Positions 25,752 to 36,077 of a stretch of 64,000 nt of DNA are shown here, in pieces. The DNA is taken from the NCBI RefSeq assembly GCF_026343955.1, contig NZ_JAPKNI010000003.1, positions 372,001 through 436,000 of the forward strand, in the 5' to 3' direction. Source of the DNA: Kaistia defluvii (GTDB lineage Bacteria > Pseudomonadota > Alphaproteobacteria > Rhizobiales > Kaistiaceae). The position numbers were made by a program, and so were the translations under genes. Each line of letters opens with the position of its first letter. Position 1 is the stretch's first letter. The notes beneath the pieces are model-generated. The model did not search any database. It saw only the letters and a list, made by a program, of their open reading frames with translations, and was not told the DNA's origin.

Positions 25752-27185
25752 ATGTCTGGTTTGAAACGTATGATGCTCGGCGCGATCGCGGCGGGCCTGA
25801 TGGCCGGCGTGGCGCCGGCAAAGGCGGACTTCTGGTCCGACGCCGGCAAGGAACTGACCGGCACGACCATCCGTGGCGTCTCCGAGAGCACGCCGCCTTC
25901 CAACTACGTCAAGAACGTGCTGGCCCCTGCCTTCACCAAGGCGACCGGCATCAATGTCGAGTTCGAGGCGACGTCCTGGGACCAGATGTACGACAAGGCG
26001 ATCAAGGACATGGAGGCCAATACAGGCATCTATGACTTCGTCTATATCGAGCAGGACGCCGTCTATGGCTATCTCGCCCGCGACTTCCTTGTCGACATCA
26101 CCAAGTTCATCGCGGACAATCCGAAGCTGAAGGCGCCCGATTACGATCCGGCCAACTTCACCACCTTCGCCAACTACTTCAAGGGCAAGGACGGCGACCT
26201 GTTCGGCGTGCCGATGGAGGCCTTCATCAAGGTCTACCTCTACCGCAAGGACCTGTTCGAGGATCCGGCGGTCAAGGAAGCCTTCAAGGCGAAGTACAAT
26301 CGCGACCTGGCGCCGGCCAAGAACCACGCCGAATATGTCGAGATCGCCGACTTCTTCACCCAGTGGGGCAAGGACAAGGGCATCGAGCTCTGGGGTTCGA
26401 CGGTCCAGGCCAATACCGGCCACCCGGCCTCCTGGTATGAATATGTCGAGAGCGTCGCCCCGACCTTCGGCGTCTACAACTGGGGCATCGATGCCTCGAA
26501 CAACTACGCCGCCACCGTCGAGCATGGCGGCAAGATGAACAGCCCCGAAGCCAAGAAGGCGCTGGAATTCTGGGTCGGCCTGCTGAAGGACGCCCCGCCG
26601 GAATCCACCGCATCGACCTGGGACGAGGTCGCGGCGACCTTCGGCGCCGGCCGCGCCGCGCAGGGTCTCGTCTATGGCGAGAACGCTGCCTGGATCGCCA
26701 CCGACGAATCCAAGTCGAAGGTCGTGGGCAAGGTCGGCGTCGCCCTGCCGCCGGTCGAGCCCGGCGTGATGGAAGCGGCCGAAGCCGGCACCGGCTATAT
26801 CGGCTACTATGATGGCGGCGCCTTCGGCATCCCGCACTCGTCGAAGAACAAGGCCGCGGCGGCCCTGTTCCTGCAGTACATCGCCCAGCCTTCGGTCCAG
26901 GCCGATTGGGCCGTGGCCGGCTCCCGCATCACGCTGCAGTCGACCTATGACGACCCGAAGGTCCAGGCGCAGGACGCCAAGACGGACGGCTACTACACGC
27001 TGATGCGCGACCAGGGCAAGCTGTTCGCCGGCGCACCGCCCTATCCGTTCCACAACCAGGTTCGCGAAGCGGTCGCCCCGATCTTCTACCAGGCGATCAC
27101 CGGCGAACTGACGCCGTCCGATGCCCTCGACCAGATGGCCACGACGGCGGAAGCCGAACTGACCAAGCTCGGCTACCGCAAGTAA
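25752..27185 (+). CDS. Sugar/polyol ABC transporter substrate-binding protein (family 1)
   Basis: Periplasmic receptor of 477 residues. The signal peptide runs to about residue 24 ([18 protein letters not shown]). The family 1 fold shows in [42 protein letters not shown] and the repeated aromatic-rich motifs WYEYVES and [14 protein letters not shown]. The ATG at 25752 is preceded by GGGAGGACGAGGA. A strong terminator-like hairpin follows, so it is probably made in excess over its permeases. The ligand is unknown. Confidence 0.86.
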   Translation: MSGLKRMMLGAIAAGLMAGVAPAKADFWSDAGKELTGTTIRGVSESTPPSNYVKNVLAPAFTKATGINVEFEATSWDQMYDKAIKDMEANTGIYDFVYIEQDAVYGYLARDFLVDITKFIADNPKLKAPDYDPANFTTFANYFKGKDGDLFGVPMEAFIKVYLYRKDLFEDPAVKEAFKAKYNRDLAPAKNHAEYVEIADFFTQWGKDKGIELWGSTVQANTGHPASWYEYVESVAPTFGVYNWGIDASNNYAATVEHGGKMNSPEAKKALEFWVGLLKDAPPESTASTWDEVAATFGAGRAAQGLVYGENAAWIATDESKSKVVGKVGVALPPVEPGVMEAAEAGTGYIGYYDGGAFGIPHSSKNKAAAALFLQYIAQPSVQADWAVAGSRITLQSTYDDPKVQAQDAKTDGYYTLMRDQGKLFAGAPPYPFHNQVREAVAPIFYQAITGELTPSDALDQMATTAEAELTKLGYRK

Positions 27186-27198
27186 GCCTCCCGACGGC

Positions 27199-27233
27199 GG
27201 GCGGGGTTCCCCAGGGAATCTCGCCCGTTTTTT
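27199..27233 (+). terminator. Strong intrinsic terminator/attenuator between binding protein and permeases
   Basis: GGGCGGGGTTCCC (27199-27211) pairs with GGGAATCTCGCCC (27214-27226) with two G-U pairs, followed by GTTTTTT. It should stop much of the transcription 13 bp after the binding-protein stop codon. Confidence 0.82.
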
Positions 27234-27318
27234 CCGGCCCGCGATTGCCTCGCTCCGCCGGAGGCGAAGCGGCCGGGTCGACGCCGGGCGCCGTCCCGTG
27301 GCAACTGGAGACAGCTTC

Positions 27319-28196
27319 ATGCGCTCTCAATCCGTCGGCTGGCTGTTTCTCGCCCCGACCATCCTGATCCTGTTCGTCTTCGGTGTCTGGCCCTTCATCT
27401 ATGTGATGGTGATCAGCTTCTTCGACTGGAACAGCTTCGCCGCCGACCCGACCATGCGCTTCAGCGGCGTGCAGAACTACCGCGCCCTCGTCTTCGACAA
27501 GGGCTTTCTCATGGCGCTGTGGAACACGCTGAAATTCGGCGTCTTCGCCGTCACCAGCCAGGTGATCCTGGGCTATCTGCTGGCGCAGCTGTTCATGAAG
27601 AACTTCCCGCTCAAGGGGCTGTTCCGCACGGTGCACACCCTGCCGCTGATGATCGCCCCCGTCGCCGTCGGCGCCACCTGGCGGCTGATGACGGTGCCCG
27701 GCCTCGGCCCGATCCCCTATTATCTCGACAAGTGGTTCGGCTATGAATTCCTGATCAGCCGCTATGTCGGCCAGGCCTTCATGACCACCGTGGTCATGGA
27801 CATCTGGCACTGGACGCCGCTGGTCACGCTGACGCTGCTGGCCGCGCTGTCGTCGATGCCCAAGGAACCGTTCGAGCAGGCCCAGATCGACGGCGCCAAC
27901 CGCGTCCAGACCTTCTGGTACGTGACGCTGCCGATGCTGAAGCCGGCGATCCTGTCGGCCGTCTTCATCCGCCTGATGGATGCCATGCGCACCGTCGACG
28001 AGGTCTGGATGCTGACCGGCGGCGGCCCCGGCTCGGCCACCCGCTATATCGGCCTCTACATCTGGCGCGTCGTCTTCCCGAAGACGGATTACGGCTATGG
28101 CTCGGCCATGTCGCTGATCACGCTCTACCTCACCATCGTGATGTGCTGGCTGCTCTATGCCGGTCTCGTCGCCCGCCGCGATCTGAAGAGGCCAGA

Positions 28197-28200
<4 letters not shown>
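27319..28200 (+). CDS. Sugar/polyol ABC transporter permease (MalF/UgpA type)
   Basis: Inner-membrane subunit of 293 residues, six helices. The EAA loop [20 protein letters not shown] lies near residues 188-207. The ATG at 27319 follows GGAG; a GTG seven codons upstream lacks a ribosome site. The stop codon overlaps the start of the next permease by four bases. Confidence 0.86.
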
Positions 28201-29033
<833 letters not shown>

Positions 29034-29037
29034 TGCG

Positions 29038-29244
29038 ATGAGCCTCGATACGCCAGCCAAGCTCCCGGCCAAGCACGGCTTCCTGCCGATCACGACCAAC
29101 CTGTTCGACCGCATCTTCATCGCGGTCGTGCTGTTCGTCGCCATCCATCTGTTCTGGATGCGCTTCGTCGAGCAGTCGCTGTCGCTCTATTTCGCGACGG
29201 CGATCTCGGTGGTGGTCGGCGCCATCGTCATCGCCCGCGGCTAG
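29038..29244 (+). CDS. Small membrane protein, short DUF2160-like
   Basis: 68 residues with two predicted membrane helices (RIFIAVVLFVAIHLFWM and LYFATAISVVVGAIVIA). GFLPITTNLFDRIFIAVVLF matches the core of DUF2160 proteins, which are about 90 residues and sit in glycerol-type ABC operons. The first helix of the usual family member is missing here. It starts four bases after the permease stop and is the last gene before the terminator. Its role is probably in the transporter complex; this is inferred from position only. Confidence 0.7.
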   Translation: MSLDTPAKLPAKHGFLPITTNLFDRIFIAVVLFVAIHLFWMRFVEQSLSLYFATAISVVVGAIVIARG

Positions 29245-29264
29245 CGACCGCCGGCCCGCCCAAC

Positions 29265-29304
29265 AAGAAGGGCCGCTCTCCTTGCCGGGAGAGCGGCCCT
29301 TCTT
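29265..29304. terminator. Bidirectional terminator between converging operons
   Basis: A perfect 16-bp stem: AAGAAGGGCCGCTCTC (29265-29280) and its complement (29289-29304) around an 8-base loop. A-rich and T-rich ends make it work in both directions, for the ABC operon (plus) and the TRAP operon (minus). Confidence 0.9.
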
Positions 29305-29333
29305 CGTTCGTCCACGCTGAAGCGAATGGCGGA

Positions 29334-30617
29334 CTACTTCATGCCCATGACATGCGGCAGCCAGAGCACCGTCTGCGGCACGAAGGTGATGACCAGCAGC
29401 ACGACCAGCACGATGCCGACGATCGGCAGGCTCGCCCAGACCACGTCGCGCATCGGCACCTTGGCGATCGACTGCGTGATCAGCAGGTTGAGGCCGAGCG
29501 GCGGATGGATCAGGCCGACCATCAGGTTGAGCACGATCACCAGGCCGAAATGGGTCGGGTCGATGCCGAAGCTGGTGGCGGCGGGCAGGAAGATCGGCAC
29601 CAGGATGATGGTTGCCGGCGTCGAATCGAGGAACATGCCCGCGACCAGGAAGATGACGTTGACGATCAGCAGGAATTCCCAGGCCGAAAGATCCGCGCCA
29701 TGCAGCAGCGCCTGGATGTCGCGCGGGATGCCGTGCACCACGACCAGATAGGCGATGAAGGACGAGACCGCGACGACCAGCATGATGTTGGCGGTCTGCA
29801 GCCCGGCCTCGGTCAGCATGCCCGGGAACAGGCGCCATTTGAATTCGCGGTGGATCACCCAGCCGACGAAGATCGCATAGAGCACCAGCACGGCGCCGAG
29901 TTCGGTGACGGTGAAGAGCCCGCCCTTGGCGCCGACGATCAGCAGGAGCGGCATGGACAGCGCCCAGGCGCTGCCCTTGAACTGCTTGCCGATCACGCCC
30001 CAGGGGCGGCGGCCGCGCGCCGGCAGATTGTGCCGCTTGGCGTAGAAGATGACGTAGGCGATCAGCGCCGAGGCGATCATCAGGCCGGGAATATAGGCGC
30101 CGATGAACAGCTTGGTGATCGAGACCTGGGCGATGACGCCGTAGATGACGAGCGGAATGCTGGGCGGGACGATCGGGCCAATCACGGCGGCGCCGGCGGT
30201 GAGCGCCGCCGCGAAGCCGCCGGAATAGCCTTCCTTGCGCATCTCCGGGATGATCAGCGCGCCGGAGGCCGAAGCATCCGCCACCGCCGAGCCGGAGATG
30301 CCGGCCAGGAAGACATTGGTGCCGACATTGACCACGCCCGACGAGCCGCGGATGCGCCCGAGCGCCGAGGAGAACAGGTCGACGACGCGGGTGGTGATGC
30401 CGCCCGAGTTCATCACCGCGGCGGCGAGGATGAAGAACGGCACCGCCAGCAGGGGGAAGGAGTCGATGCCGTTGACCATCTTCTGCGCCAGGATGAAGCC
30501 CGGCATGCCCCAGATGGCGACGATGACCAGGGCCGAGACGCCGAGCGCGATGGCGATCGGCACAGCAAGCAGGGCCAGCACCAGGAAGGTGACGGAGAGG
30601 ACGCCGAGCATGATCAT
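29334..30617 (-). CDS. TRAP transporter large membrane subunit (DctM type)
   Basis: Forms the ion-driven transport channel of a tripartite TRAP importer. 427 residues with about twelve hydrophobic segments. Typical DctM motifs are PFFILAAAVMNSGGIT, NVFLAGISGSAVADASASG, IGPIVPPSIPLVIYG and HPPLGLNLLITQSIAKVP. The ATG at 30617 overlaps the DctQ stop by four bases. It is the last gene of the TRAP operon and ends 30 bp before the shared terminator. Confidence 0.92.
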   Translation of the reverse strand: MIMLGVLSVTFLVLALLAVPIAIALGVSALVIVAIWGMPGFILAQKMVNGIDSFPLLAVPFFILAAAVMNSGGITTRVVDLFSSALGRIRGSSGVVNVGTNVFLAGISGSAVADASASGALIIPEMRKEGYSGGFAAALTAGAAVIGPIVPPSIPLVIYGVIAQVSITKLFIGAYIPGLMIASALIAYVIFYAKRHNLPARGRRPWGVIGKQFKGSAWALSMPLLLIVGAKGGLFTVTELGAVLVLYAIFVGWVIHREFKWRLFPGMLTEAGLQTANIMLVVAVSSFIAYLVVVHGIPRDIQALLHGADLSAWEFLLIVNVIFLVAGMFLDSTPATIILVPIFLPAATSFGIDPTHFGLVIVLNLMVGLIHPPLGLNLLITQSIAKVPMRDVVWASLPIVGIVLVVLLVITFVPQTVLWLPHVMGMK

Positions 30618-31180
30618 GATGCGGAGCTTTCGGTCGCGGCGGCGCGCGTCTCGCTGGCCGTGGCATGGGCGGCGGCCTGGGCCGCCCGGAAGGTGGCCTC
30701 CCGCTCGGCCGAAATGCGCGGCGTGAGAATGCGCTCGAGGATGAAGAACAGGCCGAGACCGGCAAAGGCGACGATCGAGCCGTAGAACCAGGCGAAGGGC
30801 AGCCCGGTGGCGGGCGCGATCTTCTGGCCGACGACGATCATCAGGTGCCGCGCATAGACGATCAGCATGACCAGGAACACCGCCGTGGCGAGATCGATGA
30901 CGATGCCGAGCCGCTTGAACAGATCGGCGTTCAACCGGTCATGCAGGAAATCGATGACGATCAGTTCGCGACGGCTGATGAGCAGGGCCGAGCCGAGAAA
31001 GGTGAGCCAGATGAACAGAAGCCGAGAGATTTCGGCCATGCCCGGGGTCGCCGCGCCGATGAAATAGCGTGAGAAGACCTGGACGCAGACCAGAAGGACG
31101 ATCGCGAGCAGCATCGCCCCGACCAGAAAGGTGAGCAGTCGGCGCAACAGATTGCCGGTCTGGACGAGAAGACGCGTCAT
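30614..31180 (-). CDS. TRAP transporter small membrane subunit (DctQ type)
   Basis: 188 residues with four membrane helices. VQVFSRYFIGAATPGMAEISR and LLISRRELIVIDFLHDRL are the DctQ signatures. The C-terminal ~35 residues are an Ala/Thr/Glu-rich tail. GAGGGG lies seven bases before the ATG. It bridges DctP and DctM in the complex. Confidence 0.9.
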   Translation of the reverse strand: MTRLLVQTGNLLRRLLTFLVGAMLLAIVLLVCVQVFSRYFIGAATPGMAEISRLLFIWLTFLGSALLISRRELIVIDFLHDRLNADLFKRLGIVIDLATAVFLVMLIVYARHLMIVVGQKIAPATGLPFAWFYGSIVAFAGLGLFFILERILTPRISAEREATFRAAQAAAHATASETRAAATESSAS

Positions 31181-31201
31181 CGATACCCCTCAAGGGAAGA
31201 A

Positions 31202-31229
31202 GAGCCCGCCGCGCGAACGCGGCGGGCTC
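31202..31229 (-). terminator. Hairpin between the TRAP binding-protein and DctQ genes
   Basis: GAGCCCGCCGC (31202-31212) pairs with GCGGCGGGCTC (31219-31229). On the minus strand it is followed by TTCTTCCCTT, so it can act as a partial terminator that keeps binding-protein mRNA in excess. Confidence 0.72.
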
Positions 31230-31252
31230 CATGCTGCGTTACGAGCCGAGTG

Positions 31253-32209
31253 TTACTGGACGGCGCGGATCTTGGCGATGATCGGCTGCAGCGCCGGATC
31301 ATAGGAAGCGGTCGCGGCCTTGGCCATGAACGGCGCGAGGTCCGGCTTGTGCACGATCACGCCCTCGGCGACCAGCGAGGCCAGCACGTCGGCCTGCGAC
31401 TTGTCGGTATAGTCGCGATACCAGTCGGCGCTTTCGTTGGCAGCCTTGGAGAAGGCGGTGCGCAGACGCTCGTCCTGGCCCTGGTACCATTCCTCACCGC
31501 ACATGAAGCCCATCGTCTCGGCCATGTGGTTGGTCATGACCAGATGCTTGGCGACTTCGTAGAAGCGCTTGTCCTTGATCGCGACCAGCGGCTGCTCGAC
31601 GCCGTCGACGACGCCCTGCTGGATGGCGGTGTAGACTTCCTCGAACGGGACGGTGGCCGGATTGGCGCCGAGCGCGCGGATCGACTCGATATAGGCGGGA
31701 ATGCCGGGCGCGCGGATCTTGCGGCCCTGCAGGTCGTCGAGGCTGTCGGCCGGCTTCGTCACCAGGAACTGGCGGAAGCCGTGGAAGGCCGGGCCGATGA
31801 CGCGGAAGCCGGCATCCTTGGCGATCGACTCGATGATCTCCTGGCCGACCGGGCCGCGCCAGATGCGGAAGAAATGGTCCTCGTCGCGGTAGAGATAGGC
31901 GACGCCTTCGGCATTGGCCGCCGGATGGAACGAGCCGAGATCGCCGACGCTCTCATACATGCATTCGAGCACGCCGCCCTTCACCTGCTCGACCATCTCG
32001 TCGACGGTGCCCAGATGCGAACCCGGGAACAGCTCGATCGAGACGTCGCTGCCGAGATCGGCCTCGATCTTCTCCTTGAAGACCTGCATGGCCTTCGTGT
32101 CCGGGCTGTCGTCGGAGCCCGCGCCGCCAATGCGGATGGTGACGCCGGCCTGGGCCGAGACGGTGGTAATCGCTGCGACACAGACGGCCGCCAGAAGTGT
32201 CTTCAACAT
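31253..32209 (-). CDS. TRAP transporter periplasmic binding protein (DctP family)
   Basis: 318 residues with a signal peptide ending at AQA (about residue 20). The DctP core includes FKEKIEADLGSDVSIELFPGSHLG, LQGRKIRAPGIPAYIESIRALGANP and the ligand-contact segment FEEVYTAIQQGVVDGVEQPL. In most relatives a conserved Arg in the RKIRAPG region binds a carboxylate, so an organic-acid or sugar-acid ligand is likely. The ribosome site GAGGGG is good. It is first in the operon; a regulatory motif lies 113 bp upstream. Confidence 0.9.
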   Translation of the reverse strand: MLKTLLAAVCVAAITTVSAQAGVTIRIGGAGSDDSPDTKAMQVFKEKIEADLGSDVSIELFPGSHLGTVDEMVEQVKGGVLECMYESVGDLGSFHPAANAEGVAYLYRDEDHFFRIWRGPVGQEIIESIAKDAGFRVIGPAFHGFRQFLVTKPADSLDDLQGRKIRAPGIPAYIESIRALGANPATVPFEEVYTAIQQGVVDGVEQPLVAIKDKRFYEVAKHLVMTNHMAETMGFMCGEEWYQGQDERLRTAFSKAANESADWYRDYTDKSQADVLASLVAEGVIVHKPDLAPFMAKAATASYDPALQPIIAKIRAVQ

Positions 32210-32321
32210 GCTGCATTCCCCTCAGTGGTTCTTCTTGTTCCGGCACGCCGCATTCGCGTGCTTACCGGCCCTGCTCTTCGATCCAGCGTCGTTTCCGGTC
32301 GTCAACTCTCGAAAACGATAC

Positions 32322-32334
32322 TCGATTATTGATA
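32322..32334. promoter_or_regulatory. Shared 13-bp motif upstream of the TRAP operon (site A)
   Basis: TCGATTATTGATA on the plus strand, 113 bp before the DctP start. It is identical to site B upstream of the aminotransferase and differs at two positions from site C upstream of the GntR gene. Confidence 0.65.
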
Positions 32335-32451
32335 GTCTGCAAGTCTCTCTCCGCGCCAGCCGCCTGCCCAATCTTCGGGCGGACGGCGCGGCGCGAGGCT
32401 ATTGCCGGCTTCGGACCCGCGCCCGAAACCTATCCCGACGGGCGCGCCCCC

Positions 32452-33771
32452 TTAGGCGATCGAGCCGATCGTATCGTCGAGCGCATCGACCAGGATGTCG
32501 ATTTCCGCCTCGCTGACGATGAAGGGCGGCGTGATCTGGATGTGGTCGCCGCCCTGGCCGAAATTGGCGCCGGGCACGCCGCCACCGATGATGACGCCGC
32601 GCTCCTTCATGCCGGAAACCAGCCGCGAGGTAAAATTCGTCTCGGCCGGGAACGGCGCGCGCGTCGCCCGGTCGGCGACGAACTCGACGCCGCCATAGAG
32701 GCCGCGGCCGCGCACCTCGCCGATGCAGGCATGGCGCTGCTGCAAGGCGTTCAAGCGGGCGTGCAGATGCTTGCCGATCTCGGCGGCGCGGGTGAACAGC
32801 CCCTCGCTGGACATGATGTTGAACACCTGCTGCCCGATGAAGCAGGAGGTCGGGTGGCCGCTATAGGTGAAGCCGTGCACGAAGCGCTTGCGGCTGTCGC
32901 GGAAGAAATCGGTGATCTTGTCGTTGATCAGAACGGCGCCGAGCGGCGCGTAGCCGCTGCCGATCGCCTTGCCGCAGGTGATCATGTCCGGCACGACGTC
33001 CCAGTCCTGGATCGCGAAGGGCCGGCCGGTGCGGCCATAGCCGGCCAGCACTTCGTCGGCGACGAACAGGATGCCGTAGCGGTCGCAGATCTCGCGGATG
33101 CGCTTGTAGTAATCGGGGCGCGGCACGAGGCCGGACGCCGTCGTGCCGACGATCGTCTCGGCGAAGAAGGCGGAGACGGTCTCCGGTCCCTCGAGGTTGA
33201 TCGCGCGCTCCAGCTCGTCGGCGCAGTCCAGCGTGCAGCCGCCCCTGTCCTTGCAATAGGCGCAGCGATATTCGTAGGGCGGCGCGATGTGGATCACCGG
33301 CAGCATGTAAGGGGTGTAGGGTGCGCGCCAGCTGGTGCGGCCCGACAGGGACAGCGTCGCGATGGTCACGCCGTGATAGCTCTGCCAGCGCGAGATGATC
33401 TTCTGGCGCTGCGTGTCGCCGCGCTCCAGATGATATTGCCGGGCGAGCTTCAGCGCAGTCTCGTTGGCCTCGGAGCCGCCGGAGACGAAATAGACGGATT
33501 CGATGCCCTTCGGCGCGACCGAGAGAATCGATTTGCCGAATTCCTCCTGCCAGGGCGTTGTGAACTGGGCCGAATAGGCGAAAGGCACCTTGTCGCCGGC
33601 CGCGGCCAGCGCCTGATAGATCTCGGTGCGGCCATGGCCAATCCCGACCACGCCGGCGCTGCCCATGCCGTCGAGATAGGCCTTGCCGTCCGCATCATAG
33701 AGATAGACGCCCTCGCCGCGAACGGCGGTCGGCAGTTCGCTCGCATAGTCCCGGGAAAAGATCGACGACAC
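32452..33771 (-). CDS. Class III PLP-dependent aminotransferase with a four-cysteine insert
   Basis: 439 residues. Probably moves the amino group of an omega- or beta-amino compound to an oxo acid. PLP motifs: SGGSEANE at 97-104, VADEVLAGYGRTG at 237-249, and the Schiff-base Lys268 in TCGKAIGSGYAPLG. CAYCKDRGGCTLDC at 170-183 holds four cysteines that could bind a metal. The start is a GTG at 33771 behind AGGAG; the frame stays open upstream but has no ribosome site there. It faces the GntR gene and shares its upstream motif, as does the TRAP operon just downstream. The substrate may be the compound carried by the TRAP system. Confidence 0.85.
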   Translation of the reverse strand: MSSIFSRDYASELPTAVRGEGVYLYDADGKAYLDGMGSAGVVGIGHGRTEIYQALAAAGDKVPFAYSAQFTTPWQEEFGKSILSVAPKGIESVYFVSGGSEANETALKLARQYHLERGDTQRQKIISRWQSYHGVTIATLSLSGRTSWRAPYTPYMLPVIHIAPPYEYRCAYCKDRGGCTLDCADELERAINLEGPETVSAFFAETIVGTTASGLVPRPDYYKRIREICDRYGILFVADEVLAGYGRTGRPFAIQDWDVVPDMITCGKAIGSGYAPLGAVLINDKITDFFRDSRKRFVHGFTYSGHPTSCFIGQQVFNIMSSEGLFTRAAEIGKHLHARLNALQQRHACIGEVRGRGLYGGVEFVADRATRAPFPAETNFTSRLVSGMKERGVIIGGGVPGANFGQGGDHIQITPPFIVSEAEIDILVDALDDTIGSIA

Positions 33772-33895
33772 CTGGCTCTCCTGCTGGGGCGTGCGCCGCG
33801 CTGGCAGCGGCGTCTCATGCGGCGTTGTTCCGGCGGCCTCGCGGCGGCGCTTGGAACGGCGCGCAAGATCCTGCGAGTTTGGAGCGGTGTCAATA

Positions 33896-33908
33896 TCGAT
33901 TATTGATA
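33896..33908. promoter_or_regulatory. Shared 13-bp motif upstream of the aminotransferase (site B)
   Basis: TCGATTATTGATA, 125 bp before the GTG start. It lies within TCAATATCGATTATTGA, whose ends (TCAATA and TATTGA) form an inverted repeat. Confidence 0.68.
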
Positions 33909-34020
33909 AAATGGCAAGCCGACGCGACAGGAAGTTGCTCGTTCTGCGCGCGCGCCATCCCATCATTTCGCGGTTAAGGTGTGCAGCGAGCGAACGCCCG
34001 GCCTAGTCGTGGTAGGAATA

Positions 34021-34033
34021 TCGTTTATTGTTA
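34021..34033. promoter_or_regulatory. Shared 13-bp motif upstream of the GntR gene (site C)
   Basis: TCGTTTATTGTTA, about 180 bp before the GntR start. It matches sites A and B at 11 of 13 positions, with the same AATA 5' flank as site B. Together the sites suggest autoregulation. Confidence 0.6.
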
Positions 34034-34214
34034 GTTTTCAACGCCGGAAGGCGTAGAGATCGCAAAGAGACTGGCGGGAACGCATGAAGGCAAGGCACGG
34101 ATCGGGGCAGGCGCGACGGGACATGGGTCCCGTGGCGGGGCTCGTGGCGAAACGGCCCCTCGACGGAGATTCCCTTTGCGCCCCGCTTTCCCAGTCCCGT
34201 CCAGGAGCGATCCG

Positions 34215-34889
34215 ATGATCGGCCGCCAGAGCAAGAAAACCGTATCCGGCGACACGCATGCGAGCCTCGAGGCCGAGATCGGCGCGGCGCTGCGCACCGC
34301 CATTCTCGATGGCGAGCTGGCCCCCGGCGCCCGCCTGATCGAGCTGGAACTCGCGACCCGCTTCAATGTCAGCCAGGGCACCATTCGCGCCGCGCTGAAA
34401 TTCCTGCAGGCAGAGGGTCTTGTCGAATATCGCCCGCGCCGGGGCAATTTCGTCATCACGGTCGAGAAGGCCGACATTCACGAGATCTCGGTGCTGCGCG
34501 ACGCGCTGGAATCGCTGGGCGCGCGGCTCGCCGCCAAGCGGATCGACGACAACGGCCGCAGGGCGCTCGAAGCGCTGCTGCAGGCGATGCGGACGGCGGC
34601 GCAGAGCGGCAACCGCGCCCGGCTGACCGAACTCGATTTCGATTTCCACCGCACCGTGATCGAGATCTCGGGCCATCGCCGGCTGATGGACGTCTACAGC
34701 CGGCTGGAGGGCCAGACGCGGATGTTCCTGCGGCTGACCGACAAGTTCTACCAGAACCCGCTCGACATCATCGAACTGCACGAGCCGCTGGTGAACGCGA
34801 TCTGCAATGGCGACGCCGAGGCCGCCTTCCAGCTCGCCAACCGGCATGCCGATGCGGATGCCGAGGACTTGATCGAAAGCATGCGCTGA
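34215..34889 (+). CDS. GntR-family transcription regulator (FCD domain)
   Basis: 224 residues. The N-terminal winged helix (about 15-80) includes LIELELATRFNVSQGTIRAALKFLQAEGLVEYRPRRGNFV. The all-helical FCD ligand domain (about 90-215) has LRDALESLGARLAA, DFDFHRTVIEISGHRRLMDVYSRL and HEPLVNAICNGD, with the usual Asp/His metal residues. AGGAG lies eight bases before the ATG. It probably controls the TRAP and aminotransferase genes through the shared motif. The ribose-type importer 129 bp downstream on the same strand could be a further target. Confidence 0.87.
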   Translation: MIGRQSKKTVSGDTHASLEAEIGAALRTAILDGELAPGARLIELELATRFNVSQGTIRAALKFLQAEGLVEYRPRRGNFVITVEKADIHEISVLRDALESLGARLAAKRIDDNGRRALEALLQAMRTAAQSGNRARLTELDFDFHRTVIEISGHRRLMDVYSRLEGQTRMFLRLTDKFYQNPLDIIELHEPLVNAICNGDAEAAFQLANRHADADAEDLIESMR

Positions 34890-35018
34890 CCGCCCCACCT
34901 CTTCGCTCCCGGCAGACGGCGCGGCCAATGCGATTGACCGTCCATTCCGCCTATGAGAGCCTGAGTTGCGAGCCGCAAAGAGACGCGCTGAAGCGACAGG
35001 CTCCGGGAGGAATACGCC

Positions 35019-36032
35019 ATGAAGAAATCGCCCGTACTGGCTGCGCTTGCCCTGTTGCTGATGGCCGGCGCCGCCCATGCCGACACTTCGTCGAAGAAGA
35101 TCGCCTTCTCCAACAACTACGCCGGCAATTCCTGGCGCCAGGCGATGCTGAAGAGCTACGACATCATCACCAAGAAGGCGGTCGCCGACGGCATCGTCGC
35201 CGCGTCGGACGTCTTCACCACCGCCGATCAGGAAGTGCCGACCCAGGCCGCCCAGATCCAGAACCTGATCCTGCAGGGCTATGACGCCATCGTCATCAAT
35301 GCCGGCTCGCCCGACGCGCTGAACGGCGCGGTCAAGCAGGCCTGCGACGCCGGCATCGTCGTCGTCTCGTTCGACGGCATCGTCACCGAGCCCTGCGCCT
35401 ACCGCGTCGTCGTCGACTTCAAGGCGATGGGCAAGGAACAGGTCGCCCAGATGGCGAAGTTCCAGCCCAAGGGCGGCAACCTGCTCGAGATCCGCGGCCT
35501 CGCCGGCACCTCGATCGACGAGGAGATCCACGCCGGCATCCTCGAAGGCATCGCCGCCAATCCGCAGTTCAAGATCGTCAATTCGGTGACCGGCAACTGG
35601 GACCAGACGACGGCCCAGAAGGCCGTCGCCACCGTGCTGCCCTCGCTGCCCGAGATCGTCGGCGTGGTGGACCAGGGCGGCGACGGCTATGGCGCGGCGC
35701 AGGCCTTCGCCGCCGCCGGCAAGCCGCGCCCGACCATCATCCTGGGCAACCGCCAGGACGAACTGGCCTGGTGGAAGGAACAGAAGGCCAAGGACGGCTA
35801 TCAGACCTGGTCCGCCTCGATTGCCCCGGGCGTCTCCTCGCTCGCCTTCTGGGTCGCCCAGCAGGTGCTCGATGGCCGCACGGACATCCCGCATGACCTG
35901 CTGGTGCCCTACCTCGCCTTCACCCAGGAGGACTTCGAGGCCGCCCTGCCCAACATTCCCGAGGGCGGCGTCGCGACCCATGAATACTCGCAGGCGGACG
36001 CCCTCGAAGCGATCAAGGCCAACATCAAGTAG
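35019..36032 (+). CDS. Sugar ABC transporter substrate-binding protein (CUT2, RbsB-like)
   Basis: Periplasmic receptor of 337 residues. The signal peptide ends near AAHA (residue 21). The receptor begins KIAFSNNYAGNSWRQAMLKSYD, a form typical of periplasmic binding protein group 4, with LILQGYDAIVINAGSPDALNGAVKQACDAGIVVVSFD at the ligand cleft. GGGAGG precedes the ATG. It is the first gene of a four-gene CUT2 operon. The sugar is unknown. Confidence 0.88.
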   Translation: MKKSPVLAALALLLMAGAAHADTSSKKIAFSNNYAGNSWRQAMLKSYDIITKKAVADGIVAASDVFTTADQEVPTQAAQIQNLILQGYDAIVINAGSPDALNGAVKQACDAGIVVVSFDGIVTEPCAYRVVVDFKAMGKEQVAQMAKFQPKGGNLLEIRGLAGTSIDEEIHAGILEGIAANPQFKIVNSVTGNWDQTTAQKAVATVLPSLPEIVGVVDQGGDGYGAAQAFAAAGKPRPTIILGNRQDELAWWKEQKAKDGYQTWSASIAPGVSSLAFWVAQQVLDGRTDIPHDLLVPYLAFTQEDFEAALPNIPEGGVATHEYSQADALEAIKANIK

Positions 36033-36077
36033 GCCGGGATCCCGCCCTCTCCCCAGTCGGGTCGCATGCAGGTTGGA

